Source: Mesoflavibacter sp037029465 (GTDB taxonomy: Bacteria > Bacteroidota > Bacteroidia > Flavobacteriales > Flavobacteriaceae). Taken from it: a DNA stretch of 64,000 nucleotides. Positions 25,490 through 34,463 of the stretch are shown here, piece after piece; position 1 is the first letter of the stretch; each line of letters begins with the position of its first letter. The notes under the pieces are model-generated. The model ran no database searches. It was not told where the DNA came from and worked only from the letters and a program-made list of their open reading frames with translations. A program made the position numbers and the translations under genes. The DNA lies in contig NZ_JAYMEM010000026.1 in the NCBI RefSeq assembly GCF_037029465.1, positions 310,001 through 374,000 on the forward strand, in the 5' to 3' direction.

Positions 25490-27472
25490 TTACAACCTAT
25501 CTTTGTAGACCAAATCATCGTTTAGATTGTAAGCTCTCCAAAGTCCAACTTGTTTGTCTTTTCGGTATTTACCGCTAATTTTTAAAATCCCGTTTGGATA
25601 AAATTCTTGGTATTTACCGTGTTTTAAACCGTCTTTTAGTTCTACTACAATATGAGGCTTTCCGTTAGCGTAGTTTTTGGTAAAACTTCTTGCGGTTAAG
25701 TCTGTTGGATATAATTCGGCAACGTTAAACACTGTGTTTTTATCTAAATTTTCTTCTGTAATTTCTATGGAATAAGATGAAGTGTATTGCTTTTCTTCTT
25801 CAAAAATGAAATTGTTTTTCACAGATTCTACAGATTCATATTGCATGATAATTTTACTACTAAAAAACTTATTTTCAGGTGTTAATTGTAATCCAATTTG
25901 AGGAAAACAAATAAAGTAATCCTTATTCGCTTTTAGTTGCTTTTTTGTGTCATTATCTACAAATTGGTAAGCCGAATTATATAAACTTGGCGTGTTGATG
26001 TAAGTAAAAACACTAGATCTATTTTCAAACTGATCTTCAAAGTCTTTAAAAGCTTCAAAATTATCTAGTGTTTCTTTATCAATGTAAGTGTTTATAATAC
26101 TTTTAAGCGTATTTGGATGATTGCTGAATACTACATAATCATCAATAATTGTAAAGTAAGGTTTTTCAATATCTTCAAATAACCCACCTAAAAATAGCTT
26201 AAAAAAACCTTTAATTTGCATGTAATTAATAGCATAACCTTTGTAGTTTATTTCTTTAAATTTTAGAGGACTTCGTTTTCTAATTTGCTCTAAGACAAAG
26301 CCTAAATTTTCTTTAGCATCATCTACATGCTTAGCCTTTAAAACTAAAGCAACATCTTGTTTAGATTCTGATACTGACGAATGTAATTGAAGCAAAGCCA
26401 CTTCGTCATCAACCCAATTTATAAAGTGTCTTTTAATGTTTATTTTAAGGAAACTTTCGACTTGCTCGATACCTTTGGTATAGGTTTTAAATTGCTCTGG
26501 ATTTTCTTTTTGAAGCGTCTCAAAATTCTGATAAAATTCAGAAAAACGACTGAAACCAAAGCTAAGATATAACGCGGTTTGTTTTGGTGCTATTTCAGTA
26601 ATACTACGTCCGCCTTTACCTGATTTTTGTAAGGCTTTAAGGTAGATTCCTGCTTTTGGATTAACATTTGTAATTCCGTTTGCAGTAATGATATTTTTAT
26701 TTAAATCGAAACTAAAGCCACTAAACGCTAAACTTTTACTAATTGATGTGGTTAGTGTATTTGGTTTATTGGAGAATACTTTGACAAACTCATCTAAATA
26801 ATCGTATTGAAAATATAGACGAAACATATCATTACCGTCGACTTCTTTTTTAACCTCTAAAAAATTAAGATTTCGACCAATTTCTGGCTCTAAATATTGA
26901 TCAATTGATGCTTCTACCAACGTGTGCACATAGGACGCAATCATTTGATTTTTTACAAAACTGATGTAAAGCGTTTCACGTTTTTTTTTATCGTAAATTT
27001 CTGTGATTTCATGTTCGTGATACTTGCGTTTGCTTACTTTGTAATTGTCATTTACAACAGTATTTAAATGCGACTTTAATACATTTAATCTTGATATTTT
27101 TTGCAAGTCTACAACATATAAAAAGCCATATTTTTTTGGCGCATAAACATGTGCTGAAACTAATAAATCTCTATTACCAATTTGATTAAAAACAGATTCT
27201 CTTTCTTTAAAAATAGAATCGAGTTTGTTTAGGTTTTTAGCAAGCGTGTTAAAATAGTCGTTAGTATTTAGATGTTGCCAAATATCACTTTTACTTATTG
27301 CAGCCCAATTATCTACAGGTTGATCAGTTTCTATTACATAAACAGCATCTTTCGGTACCAAATATATGGACTGAATATTATCGTTTGTAGCAAAGTAAAA
27401 CACGTAAACTTGATACAAGCAAAAGATTAAAAATAATACTCCTAAAGTGGATAATATGGGACGTTTTTTCAT
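25490..27472 (-). CDS. Large membrane-anchored protein with MORN/YwqK-like C-terminal repeats
   Basis: 660 residues. One N-terminal membrane helix (~6-26, STLGVLFLIFCLYQVYVFYF), then a ~560-residue extracytoplasmic region resembling DUF3352-type proteins of Bacteroidota (VYVIETDQPVDNWAAISKSDIWQHL near the start). The C-terminus (~600-655) has MORN-like repeats: GKPHIVVELKDGLKHGKYQE, FYPNGILKISGKYRKDKQVG, LWRAYNLNDD, as in YwqK-type 'antitoxin' repeats. Function unknown; no toxin gene is adjacent. It starts 3 bp after the acyl-CoA carboxylase gene, so the two are one transcript. It ends 4 bp from SulP. Confidence 0.8.
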   Translation of the reverse strand: MKKRPILSTLGVLFLIFCLYQVYVFYFATNDNIQSIYLVPKDAVYVIETDQPVDNWAAISKSDIWQHLNTNDYFNTLAKNLNKLDSIFKERESVFNQIGNRDLLVSAHVYAPKKYGFLYVVDLQKISRLNVLKSHLNTVVNDNYKVSKRKYHEHEITEIYDKKKRETLYISFVKNQMIASYVHTLVEASIDQYLEPEIGRNLNFLEVKKEVDGNDMFRLYFQYDYLDEFVKVFSNKPNTLTTSISKSLAFSGFSFDLNKNIITANGITNVNPKAGIYLKALQKSGKGGRSITEIAPKQTALYLSFGFSRFSEFYQNFETLQKENPEQFKTYTKGIEQVESFLKINIKRHFINWVDDEVALLQLHSSVSESKQDVALVLKAKHVDDAKENLGFVLEQIRKRSPLKFKEINYKGYAINYMQIKGFFKLFLGGLFEDIEKPYFTIIDDYVVFSNHPNTLKSIINTYIDKETLDNFEAFKDFEDQFENRSSVFTYINTPSLYNSAYQFVDNDTKKQLKANKDYFICFPQIGLQLTPENKFFSSKIIMQYESVESVKNNFIFEEEKQYTSSYSIEITEENLDKNTVFNVAELYPTDLTARSFTKNYANGKPHIVVELKDGLKHGKYQEFYPNGILKISGKYRKDKQVGLWRAYNLNDDLVYKDRL

Positions 27473-27475
27473 TAA

Positions 27476-29119
27476 TTACACTTGTAAAACACCCATATTA
27501 AAAGGTTTTTCAATAGGCGAGTGGTTAGCTGCTTCAATACCCATACTAATCCATGTTCTTGTATCTAAAGGATCTATAACTGCATCTGTCCAAATTCGCG
27601 CAGCAGCGTAATAAGGTGACACTTGATTGTCATATCTAGCTTTGATCTTGTTGTATAATTCTTCTTCTTTTTCTTTAGTAATCTCTTCACCTTTTTTCTT
27701 TAAAGAAGCAGTCTCAATTTGTAATAAAACTTTTGCAGCACTATTACCACTCATAACTGCTAATTCTGCACTTGGCCAAGCAGCAATTAAAGTAGGATCA
27801 TAAGCTTTTCCGCACATAGCGTAGTTACCTGCACCATAACTATTACCAACAACAATTGTAAATTTTGGCACCACGCTATTACTAACCGCATTAACCATTT
27901 TGGCACCATCTTTTATGATTCCACCATGTTCACTTTTGCTACCAACCATAAATCCAGTAACGTCTTGTAAAAAAACTAACGGTATTTTTTTCTGGTTACA
28001 ATTTGCTATAAATCTAGTCGCTTTATCTGCGCTATCATTATAAATCACACCACCAAATTGCATTTCGGTTGGTTTGGTTTTAGAGCCTTTAGTTTTTACT
28101 AAAGTACGTTGGTTGGCTACAATACCTACAGCCCAACCGTCAATACGTGCGTAAGCAGTTATAATGGTTTGTCCGTAACCTTCTTTATATTCATCAAATT
28201 CAGAATTATCAACTAAACGTTTGATAATTTCTTTCATATCATATTGATCGGCGCGACTTTTTGGTAAAATACCGTAAATATCTTCTGGGTTTTCTTTTGG
28301 TTTCTTAGCATCAACACGGTTATAACCAGCTTTATCATAGTCACCAATTTTATCTACAATTCGCTTAATTTTATCTAAAGCATCTTTATCATCTGCAGCT
28401 TTGTAATCGGTAACGCCACTAATTTCGCAATGTGTAGTTGCACCACCAAGAGTTTCGTTATCTATACTTTCGCCAATTGCAGCTTTTACTAAATAGCTAC
28501 CAGCTAAAAAGATACTACCAGTTTTGTCTACTATTAAAGCTTCATCACTCATAATAGGTAAATATGCACCACCAGCAACACAACTTCCCATTACAGCAGC
28601 AATTTGGGTAATTCCCATACTACTCATTACCGCGTTGTTTCTAAAAATGCGTCCAAAGTGTTCTTTATCAGGGAAAATTTCGTCTTGCATAGGTAAATAA
28701 ACACCAGCAGAATCTACAAGGTAGATAATTGGCAATCGGTTTTCAATTGCAATTTCTTGTGCGCGTAAGTTTTTCTTTCCTGTAACAGGGAACCATGCAC
28801 CAGCTTTTACAGTAGCATCATTAGCAACTACAATACATTGTTTACCTTTTATATATCCTATTTTTACAATAACGCCACCAGAAGGACAACCACCATGTTC
28901 TTGATACATGTCTTCTCCTGCAAAAGCACCAATTTCTATAGATTTACTTTTAGAATCTAAAAGGTAATCTATACGCTCTCTTGCGGTCATTTTTCCTTTT
29001 TCATGGTGTTTTGCAATACGTTTTTCTCCTCCACCAAGTTTAACTTTAGCAAGTCTTTTCTTTAGTTCAGAGACTAATAATTTATTATGATCTTCGTTTT
29101 TGTTGAAGTTTAAATCCAT
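27476..29119 (-). CDS. Acyl-CoA carboxylase beta subunit (methylcrotonyl-CoA type likely)
   Basis: 547-residue biotin-dependent carboxyltransferase. N-terminal GKMTARERIDYLLD; acyl-CoA half with VDSAGVYLPMQDEIFPDKEHFGRIF, MGSCVAGGAYLPIMSDEALIV and LGGATTHCEISGVTDY; carboxybiotin half with LVFLQDVTGFMVG, KFTIVVGNSYGAGNYAMCGKAYDP and WPSAELAVMSG. The LPxQxxxFPDxxHFGRIF block matches 3-methylcrotonyl-CoA carboxylase beta better than propionyl-CoA carboxylase, suggesting leucine degradation. No alpha (biotin carboxylase) subunit is in the window, so it must be encoded elsewhere. It heads a two-gene operon with the MORN-tailed protein. Confidence 0.88.
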   Translation of the reverse strand: MDLNFNKNEDHNKLLVSELKKRLAKVKLGGGEKRIAKHHEKGKMTARERIDYLLDSKSKSIEIGAFAGEDMYQEHGGCPSGGVIVKIGYIKGKQCIVVANDATVKAGAWFPVTGKKNLRAQEIAIENRLPIIYLVDSAGVYLPMQDEIFPDKEHFGRIFRNNAVMSSMGITQIAAVMGSCVAGGAYLPIMSDEALIVDKTGSIFLAGSYLVKAAIGESIDNETLGGATTHCEISGVTDYKAADDKDALDKIKRIVDKIGDYDKAGYNRVDAKKPKENPEDIYGILPKSRADQYDMKEIIKRLVDNSEFDEYKEGYGQTIITAYARIDGWAVGIVANQRTLVKTKGSKTKPTEMQFGGVIYNDSADKATRFIANCNQKKIPLVFLQDVTGFMVGSKSEHGGIIKDGAKMVNAVSNSVVPKFTIVVGNSYGAGNYAMCGKAYDPTLIAAWPSAELAVMSGNSAAKVLLQIETASLKKKGEEITKEKEEELYNKIKARYDNQVSPYYAAARIWTDAVIDPLDTRTWISMGIEAANHSPIEKPFNMGVLQV

Positions 29120-29215
29120 AGAATGTCATTTTTCCACGAATTTACAAAAACTAAATGCTTTTTAATACAAAAAATGCAATACGTTAATTAATTCATAAAA
29201 ACTTACCAATGTAAA

Positions 29216-29233
29216 TATATTCCTTGGAATATA
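29216..29233. promoter_or_regulatory. Palindrome TATATTCC-tt-GGAATATA, likely MarR operator
   Basis: Perfect 8-bp arms with a 2-nt centre. Its right arm overlaps the TTG -33 element of the promoter below. It lies in front of an operon that encodes its own MarR regulator, the usual place for an autoregulatory operator. Confidence 0.6.
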
Positions 29234-29254
29234 AATTGATATTTTGTAAATTTG
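29224..29254 (+). promoter_or_regulatory. Promoter of the FMN reductase/MarR/pirin operon
   Basis: TTG 29224-29226, 20-nt spacer, TAAATTTG 29247-29254: a full match to TTG-N17-23-TAnnTTTG. Binding at the palindrome overlapping the TTG would block it. Confidence 0.65.
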
Positions 29255-29280
29255 TACCATTCAATAGATAAATAATTACA

Positions 29281-29817
29281 ATGAAAAAAATAATAGCTTT
29301 TGCAGGAAGCGACAGTAAAACCTCTATAAATAAGCAGTTAGTGACTTATGCAACAACGCTTACTGAAGGTTTTGAGGTAGAAATTTTAGATCTTGATCAT
29401 TATCCTTTACCAACATATAGTGTAAACATTGAAAACGAATCTGGTTTTCCAGAAAATGCTAAATTGTTTTTAGAAAAGTTGAAATCTGCAGATGGTTTTA
29501 TCATATCATTAGCAGAACATAACAATGCTTACACAGCAGTTTTTAAAAGTTTAATGGATTGGTTATCAAGAATTGAATTGAATTTTTTCTTTAATAAATC
29601 AATGCTCTTAATGAGTACTTCGCCAGGAGCAAGAGCAGGAATTTCTTCTTTTACAATGGGTAAAGATAGATTTCCTAGACATTCAGCAGAAATTGTTTCA
29701 ACATTTAATTTACCATCTTTCTATGATAATTTTAAAGATGATAAAATTATTGATGAGGCACTAAACGACGAATTAATAAAAGCTGTTGAAAAATTTACTT
29801 CAGTTTTAAATAAATAA
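29281..29817 (+). CDS. NADPH-dependent FMN reductase family protein
   Basis: 178-residue flavodoxin-fold protein. The FMN phosphate-binding loop is near the start (IIAFAGSDSKTSINKQLV, ~3-20). LPTYSVNIENESGFPENAKLF and GFIISLAEHNNAYTAVFKSLMDWLSR (~80-98) form the flavin ring pocket and dimer region typical of azoreductase/NQO-like FMN_red proteins. It probably reduces quinones or other electrophiles with NAD(P)H. It is the first gene of an operon with MarR (4-bp gap) and pirin, and is likely controlled by that MarR protein. Confidence 0.88.
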   Translation: MKKIIAFAGSDSKTSINKQLVTYATTLTEGFEVEILDLDHYPLPTYSVNIENESGFPENAKLFLEKLKSADGFIISLAEHNNAYTAVFKSLMDWLSRIELNFFFNKSMLLMSTSPGARAGISSFTMGKDRFPRHSAEIVSTFNLPSFYDNFKDDKIIDEALNDELIKAVEKFTSVLNK

Positions 29818-29821
29818 TATT

Positions 29822-30265
29822 ATGCCTAGTTTTTCAGAAGCCATAAATTCTTCTTTTGTAGACAATAGGGTTAAAGCGATGCTTAACATATTGTATACTG
29901 CAAATTGGATTTCGAGTCATCAAAACGAGTTTTTTAAACAATTTGGTTTATCGCCTCAACAATATAATATTCTAAGAATTTTAAGAGGTGCAAAAGAACC
30001 AATAAAAGTGCAAACTATTAAAGAGCGCATGGTAGAACGCGCACCAAATTTAACACGATTAACCGATAAGTTATGTGATAAAAAGCTAATAGAACGAATT
30101 GCTTTTGAAGGTGATAGACGCGTGGTTTTAATAGGTATAACACAGCAAGGACTAGAACTTTTAAAGAAGATTGATCCGCAAAGTCCGCAATTAAATTTAA
30201 TTGAAAATTTAAGCGAAGACGAAGCAGAACAACTAAGTAGTCTTTTAGATAAAATGAGACATTAA
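29822..30265 (+). CDS. MarR-family transcriptional regulator
   Basis: 147 residues. The winged-helix MarR core is FFKQFGLSPQQYNILRILRGAKEPIKVQTIKERMVERAPNLTRLTDKLCDKKLIERIAFEGDRRVVLIGITQQG (~38-110), with recognition helix RAPNLTRLTDKL and wing GDRRVVLIG. There is no conserved cysteine, so it is not an obvious OhrR-type peroxide sensor. It sits between the FMN reductase and pirin, so sensing quinones or electrophiles is plausible inference. The palindrome at 29216-29233 is a candidate operator. Confidence 0.92.
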   Translation: MPSFSEAINSSFVDNRVKAMLNILYTANWISSHQNEFFKQFGLSPQQYNILRILRGAKEPIKVQTIKERMVERAPNLTRLTDKLCDKKLIERIAFEGDRRVVLIGITQQGLELLKKIDPQSPQLNLIENLSEDEAEQLSSLLDKMRH

Positions 30266-30299
30266 CGATTGGGAAAATATTGCTAAAAAGAAAAGAAAA

Positions 30300-31016
30300 A
30301 TGAAAACAATAATACACAGAGCAGGAGACCGTGGTTTTGCAAATCACGGTTGGTTACAAGCAAACCACAGTTTTAGTTTTGCTAACTTTTTTAACCCAGA
30401 AAAAATACAATTTGGTGCTTTACGCGTCTTAAATGACGATATTATTGCACCAAGTATGGGATTTAGTACACATCCGCACGATAATATGGAAATTATTACC
30501 ATTCCATTAAAAGGAACTTTAAAACATAAAGATTCTATGGGAAATAAATGGGAAATGGTTGAAGCAGGAGAAGTACAAGTAATGAGCGCAGGAAGTGGCG
30601 TACAACATTCAGAAATGAATGCAAAAACAGATGAGTATTTAAATTTATTTCAGATTTGGATTTTTCCTGATAAGAAAAATGTAACTCCACGTTACGACCA
30701 AAAACATTATAAAGCAGAAGACAGGCAAGGTAAATTACAAACTTTAGTATCTTCTATTGATAATGATGACGAAAGTTTAAAAATTCATCAAAATGCTAAA
30801 TTATCAAGAATTGATTTATTAAAAGATGAATCTTTTACCTATAATCTGATAAGTGAAAATCATGGTGTTTATATTATGACTATTTCTGGAAGTTTTTCAG
30901 TAGAAAATAATGAATTAGAAACCAGAGATGCAATAGGTGTTTATGAAACTAAAGATTTTTCCTTAAAGACTAAGGAAGACACTCAGCTTCTGTTCATAGA
31001 AGTACCGATGAGCTAA
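30300..31016 (+). CDS. Pirin family protein
   Basis: 238-residue bicupin. Start of cupin 1: HRAGDRGFANHGWLQANHSFSFANFF. Metal ligands: THPHDNMEIIT (two His, ~59-61) and GVQHSEMN (His and Glu, ~102-104), equal to the iron-binding set of human pirin. Some pirins are quercetin 2,3-dioxygenases; others are regulatory. It is the third gene of the operon with FMN reductase and MarR, which fits a quinone/phenolic stress response. It ends at a bidirectional terminator. Confidence 0.93.
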   Translation: MKTIIHRAGDRGFANHGWLQANHSFSFANFFNPEKIQFGALRVLNDDIIAPSMGFSTHPHDNMEIITIPLKGTLKHKDSMGNKWEMVEAGEVQVMSAGSGVQHSEMNAKTDEYLNLFQIWIFPDKKNVTPRYDQKHYKAEDRQGKLQTLVSSIDNDDESLKIHQNAKLSRIDLLKDESFTYNLISENHGVYIMTISGSFSVENNELETRDAIGVYETKDFSLKTKEDTQLLFIEVPMS

Positions 31017-31039
31017 CACATTTTTACATTATAATCTAC

Positions 31040-31068
31040 AAAAAAGCACTCTAAAAGAGTGCTTTTTT
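31040..31068. terminator. Bidirectional terminator between pirin and MFS genes
   Basis: AAAAAAGCACTCT-AAA-AGAGTGCTTTTTTT; T-runs on both strands serve the convergent pirin and MFS genes. It abuts the MFS stop codon. Confidence 0.85.
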
Positions 31069-32216
31069 TATTGATGTTTTCTTATTAAAATAATGATTCC
31101 TGCAAGAAGAATTCCTGTACCAGCCATAGCAGTTCCAACCCAATCTGCAGAGGTGTATCCGTAACCCATTGCAATTGGTAATCCAGCAAAATAAGCACCT
31201 GATGCATTACCAATGTTAAATGCACTTTGATTTAGAGAAGAGCCTAGAGTTTCAGATCCTTTTGAGGCTTTTATGATTAGTAATTGTATAGGTGTTGAAA
31301 TTGAAAAAGAAACGACACCGATTACAAAAGTCATAACTAAAACCATAACTTTATGATGAGCCGCATACGTATTGATAATTAAACAAATAACCATTAAAAT
31401 TAAGACAATAGTAACAGCATAAAGGGATGAGAATTTTTCAGCTAATTTTGCACCAACAAAATTACCTATAACCATACCTAAACCTGCCAATATCATTGCA
31501 TATGTAACAATATCTTCTGTGTGATGAGCAACTTCAGTAATTAACGGAGCAATGTAACTATACCAAGCAAAGAATCCGCCAGTTCCAATAGTTGTTAAAA
31601 GAACGATTAACCAAAGTTCGGCACGTTTAAAGATTTTAAATTCTTCTAAAAAGCTTTTATCAGAAGAATTTTTTAAAAGTGGCATCCAAAATTTAACACC
31701 TAAAACAGCCATAACACCAACCAAACCAACAAGCAAGAAAGACACATTCCAAGAGAAATTTTTACCTAAATAAGTACCTAGTGGTACGCCTAATAGATTG
31801 GCAAATGTTAGTCCGCTAAACATTATAGCTATGCCTTGTGCTTCTTTACCAGGTTTAGATAATTTACCAGCAACAACAGCACCAATACCAAAGAATGCAC
31901 CATGAGGTAAACCAGATAAAAAACGTAATATAATGAATGAATTATAGCCTGTTGCAAAAGCAGATAGCGTATTAAATACGGTAAACCAAATCATCAAACC
32001 TAAAAGCACTTTATTTGAAGGAAACTTGCTTCCAAAACCTGTTAATGTAGGAGCGCCAACAACAACGCCTAATGCGTACGCCGAAATAAAATGACCAGCT
32101 ACAGGAATAGTAATATCAAAAGCAGTAGCAACATCAGGAAGAATTCCCATAATTACAAATTCGGTAAGTCCAATTCCAAATCCGCCAATTGCTAACGATA
32201 ATAATGCTTTATTCAT
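31068..32216 (-). CDS. MFS transporter (AraJ/YdhP-like drug or sugar exporter)
   Basis: 382 residues, twelve predicted membrane helices. It starts NKALLSLAIGGFGIGLTEFVIMGILPDVA, a signature of the DHA1 AraJ/YdhP/PbuE subgroup. The loop 2-3 motif A region is APTLTGFGSKFPSNKVLLGLM and the helix 4-5 region is RFLSGLPHGAFFGIGAVVAGKLS. Members export arabinose, purines or drugs; the substrate is not decidable. It converges on the pirin operon, and its promoter region contains a palindrome that could be a regulator site. Confidence 0.9.
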   Translation of the reverse strand: MNKALLSLAIGGFGIGLTEFVIMGILPDVATAFDITIPVAGHFISAYALGVVVGAPTLTGFGSKFPSNKVLLGLMIWFTVFNTLSAFATGYNSFIILRFLSGLPHGAFFGIGAVVAGKLSKPGKEAQGIAIMFSGLTFANLLGVPLGTYLGKNFSWNVSFLLVGLVGVMAVLGVKFWMPLLKNSSDKSFLEEFKIFKRAELWLIVLLTTIGTGGFFAWYSYIAPLITEVAHHTEDIVTYAMILAGLGMVIGNFVGAKLAEKFSSLYAVTIVLILMVICLIINTYAAHHKVMVLVMTFVIGVVSFSISTPIQLLIIKASKGSETLGSSLNQSAFNIGNASGAYFAGLPIAMGYGYTSADWVGTAMAGTGILLAGIIILIRKHQ

Positions 32217-32246
32217 AAAAAGGGTTAGTTTAAGGATAAAATAAGT

Positions 32247-32263
32247 TACAAATGTAATTTGTA
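32247..32263. promoter_or_regulatory. Palindrome overlapping the MFS gene promoter
   Basis: TACAAAT-GTA-ATTTGTA, perfect 7-bp arms, 31 bp before the MFS start. On the minus strand it includes TACATTTG, a -7 element, so a protein bound there would repress transcription. Confidence 0.45.
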
Positions 32264-32506
32264 CAATTAACTTTAGAAGTCTTAATTTTTGTAATAATAT
32301 GTTAATTAAAAACTCTTTAAAATAACCGCTAAAAACTTGCTATATAAAGAAAAAATAGGAATTCAATTCGTTTAATTCATAATATATACATTTGTATCTA
32401 TTACATATGAAACTAAATGTTATTAGTATAAAAAAGCCTTTAATTTCTCTACTTTTTTTACAAAATACACGATATTTGTTTTTCCTAAACTTTAAAACAA
32501 CTAAAA
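32264..32506. other. AT-rich leader region before the CAL67264 gene
   Basis: Divergent gap between the MFS gene and the small membrane protein gene. TACATTTG at 32387-32394 is a possible -7 element for the plus strand, which would give a ~110-nt leader. I see no convincing gene in it. Confidence 0.4.
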
Positions 32507-32689
32507 ATGGCAATGAATAAAAATACAGTCTTAGCATGGGCAACAACAATAATGATAGTAGTCGGATTAGCTTTAATAGCACTTGGAGCTTTTAGATATG
32601 ATGATGTTGCTGGTTGGGGATTTGCTTCTGTTGGGATTGGCTTTTTTGCAATAGCATGGGTATTTAATGCGCTTAAAGGTCGCGTATAA
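32507..32689 (+). CDS. CAL67264-family small membrane protein
   Basis: 60 residues, two membrane helices (VLAWATTIMIVVGLALIALGAF and GWGFASVGIGFFAIAWVFNALKG). It matches the conserved flavobacterial 'CAL67264 family membrane protein' closely, including FRYDDVAGWGFASVGIGF and the terminal GRV. Function unknown. Starts at codon 1 (MAMNKN) or codon 3 (MNKN) are both possible. It lies 33 bp before ettA, the usual neighbour order in flavobacteria as I recall it, so the two may be co-transcribed. Confidence 0.88.
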   Translation: MAMNKNTVLAWATTIMIVVGLALIALGAFRYDDVAGWGFASVGIGFFAIAWVFNALKGRV

Positions 32690-32722
32690 TTGTAATAAAT
32701 AATAAAAAATAACATATAAAAT

Positions 32723-34414
32723 ATGTCAGACGATAAAAAAGTAATTTTCTCAATGTCTGGTGTTACCAAAACGTTTCAAAGCGCTAATACACCAGTACTT
32801 AAAAACATATATTTAAGCTTCTTTTACGGAGCAAAAATAGGTATTCTTGGACTTAACGGTTCGGGTAAATCTACTTTATTAAAAATCATCGCAGGTGTAG
32901 ATAAAAACTATCAAGGTGATGTTGTGTTTTCACCTGGATATTCAGTAGGTTATTTAGAACAAGAACCACAATTAGACGAAGAAAAAACAGTACTAGAAGT
33001 TGTTAAAGAAGGTGCTGCAGAAACTGTTGCAATTCTTGATGAATACAACAAAATAAACGATATGTTTGGTTTAGAAGAAGTCTATAGCGATCCAGATAAA
33101 ATGGAAAAGCTAATGAACCGTCAAGCCGAACTACAAGATCAAATAGATGCTTCTAATGCTTGGGAATTAGACACCAAATTAGAAATCGCGATGGATGCAC
33201 TACGTACTCCTGAAGGTGATAAAAAAATAGGTGTTTTATCTGGTGGAGAAAGACGTCGTGTGGCACTTTGTAGATTATTATTAAAAGAGCCAGATGTATT
33301 ACTATTAGATGAGCCAACTAACCACTTGGATGCAGAATCTGTACATTGGTTAGAGCATCACTTAGCACAATATAAAGGAACTGTAATTGCAGTAACACAC
33401 GACCGTTATTTCTTAGATAACATTGCTGGTTGGATTTTAGAATTAGATAGAGGTGAAGGTATTCCGTGGAAAGGAAATTATTCGTCTTGGTTAGATCAAA
33501 AATCTAAACGAATGGCTCAAGAAGGTAAAGCAGCTTCTAAGCGTCAAAAAACATTAGAACGAGAGTTAGAATGGGTTAGACAAGGTGCTAAAGGAAGACA
33601 AACAAAGCAAAAAGCGCGTTTGAAGAATTATGACAAGTTAATGAGTCAAGATCAAAAACAATTAGACGAAAAACTTGAAATTTACATTCCAAATGGTCCA
33701 CGTTTAGGAACAAACGTAATTGAAGCGATTGGTGTAAGTAAAGCTTACGGAGATAAGTTACTTTATGAAGACTTAAACTTTAATTTACCACAAGCAGGTA
33801 TTGTAGGTGTTATTGGTCCTAACGGAGCTGGTAAAACTACAATTTTCAGAATGATAATGGGTGAAGAAACACCTGATAAAGGTGAGTTTAAAGTAGGTGA
33901 AACTGCAAAAATTGCTTACGTAGACCAAAGTCATTCTAATATTGATCCAGAAAAAACCATTTGGCAAAACTTTAGTGACGAGCAGGAATTGGTAATGATG
34001 GGAGGAAGAGAAGTAAACTCTCGTGCTTACTTAAGCCGATTTAATTTTTCTGGTAGCGAGCAAAACAAAAAGGTGAACTTACTTTCTGGTGGAGAACGTA
34101 ACAGACTTCATTTAGCGATGACGTTAAAAGAAGAAGGTAACGTATTACTATTGGATGAGCCAACAAACGACCTTGATGTAAACACACTTAGAGCGTTAGA
34201 AGAAGGTTTAGAAAATTTTGCTGGTTGTGCAGTTGTTATATCTCACGACAGATGGTTTTTAGATCGTATTTGTACGCATATCTTAGCTTTTGAAGGCGAT
34301 AGTCAAGTTTACTTCTTTGAAGGTGGATTTAGTGATTATGAGGAAAATAAGAAAAAACGTCTTGGTGGAGATTTAATGCCAAAACGAATCAAGTATAAAA
34401 AGCTTGTAAGATAG
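32723..34414 (+). CDS. ettA: Energy-dependent translational throttle protein EttA
   Basis: 563-residue ABC-F protein with two ATPase domains and no membrane helices. Domain 1: GLNGSGKST, LSGGERRRVALCRLLL, LLLDEPTNHLDAES. The arm insertion and the P-site linker KRMAQEGKAASKRQKTLERELEWVRQGAKGRQTKQKAR follow. Domain 2: GPNGAGKTT, LSGGERNRLHLAMTL, LLLDEPTNDLDVNT. EttA binds the ribosomal E site and gates entry into elongation according to ADP/ATP. Length and linker match EttA (~555) rather than antibiotic-resistance ABC-F proteins. It ends in a strong terminator. Confidence 0.96.
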   Translation: MSDDKKVIFSMSGVTKTFQSANTPVLKNIYLSFFYGAKIGILGLNGSGKSTLLKIIAGVDKNYQGDVVFSPGYSVGYLEQEPQLDEEKTVLEVVKEGAAETVAILDEYNKINDMFGLEEVYSDPDKMEKLMNRQAELQDQIDASNAWELDTKLEIAMDALRTPEGDKKIGVLSGGERRRVALCRLLLKEPDVLLLDEPTNHLDAESVHWLEHHLAQYKGTVIAVTHDRYFLDNIAGWILELDRGEGIPWKGNYSSWLDQKSKRMAQEGKAASKRQKTLERELEWVRQGAKGRQTKQKARLKNYDKLMSQDQKQLDEKLEIYIPNGPRLGTNVIEAIGVSKAYGDKLLYEDLNFNLPQAGIVGVIGPNGAGKTTIFRMIMGEETPDKGEFKVGETAKIAYVDQSHSNIDPEKTIWQNFSDEQELVMMGGREVNSRAYLSRFNFSGSEQNKKVNLLSGGERNRLHLAMTLKEEGNVLLLDEPTNDLDVNTLRALEEGLENFAGCAVVISHDRWFLDRICTHILAFEGDSQVYFFEGGFSDYEENKKKRLGGDLMPKRIKYKKLVR

Positions 34415-34419
34415 TTATT

Positions 34420-34451
34420 AAAAAAGCCTTCCGATTTGGAAGGCTTTTTTT
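34420..34451 (+). terminator. Rho-independent terminator of ettA
   Basis: AAAAAAGCCTTCC-GATTT-GGAAGGCTTTTTTT, 5 bp after the ettA stop. A-runs on its left make it usable from the minus strand too. Confidence 0.88.
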
Positions 34452-34463
34452 ATGAATTAAATT

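Noticed and set aside
25490..27472. Toxin-antitoxin module because of the YwqK-like repeats
   Set aside because: The protein is a large membrane-anchored protein with MORN-like repeats; no toxin gene is adjacent and the 'antitoxin' family label is unreliable.
32407..32523. 38-residue ORF in front of the CAL67264 gene
   Set aside because: It ends inside the membrane-protein start in another frame and its composition is not protein-like; no support beyond an open frame.
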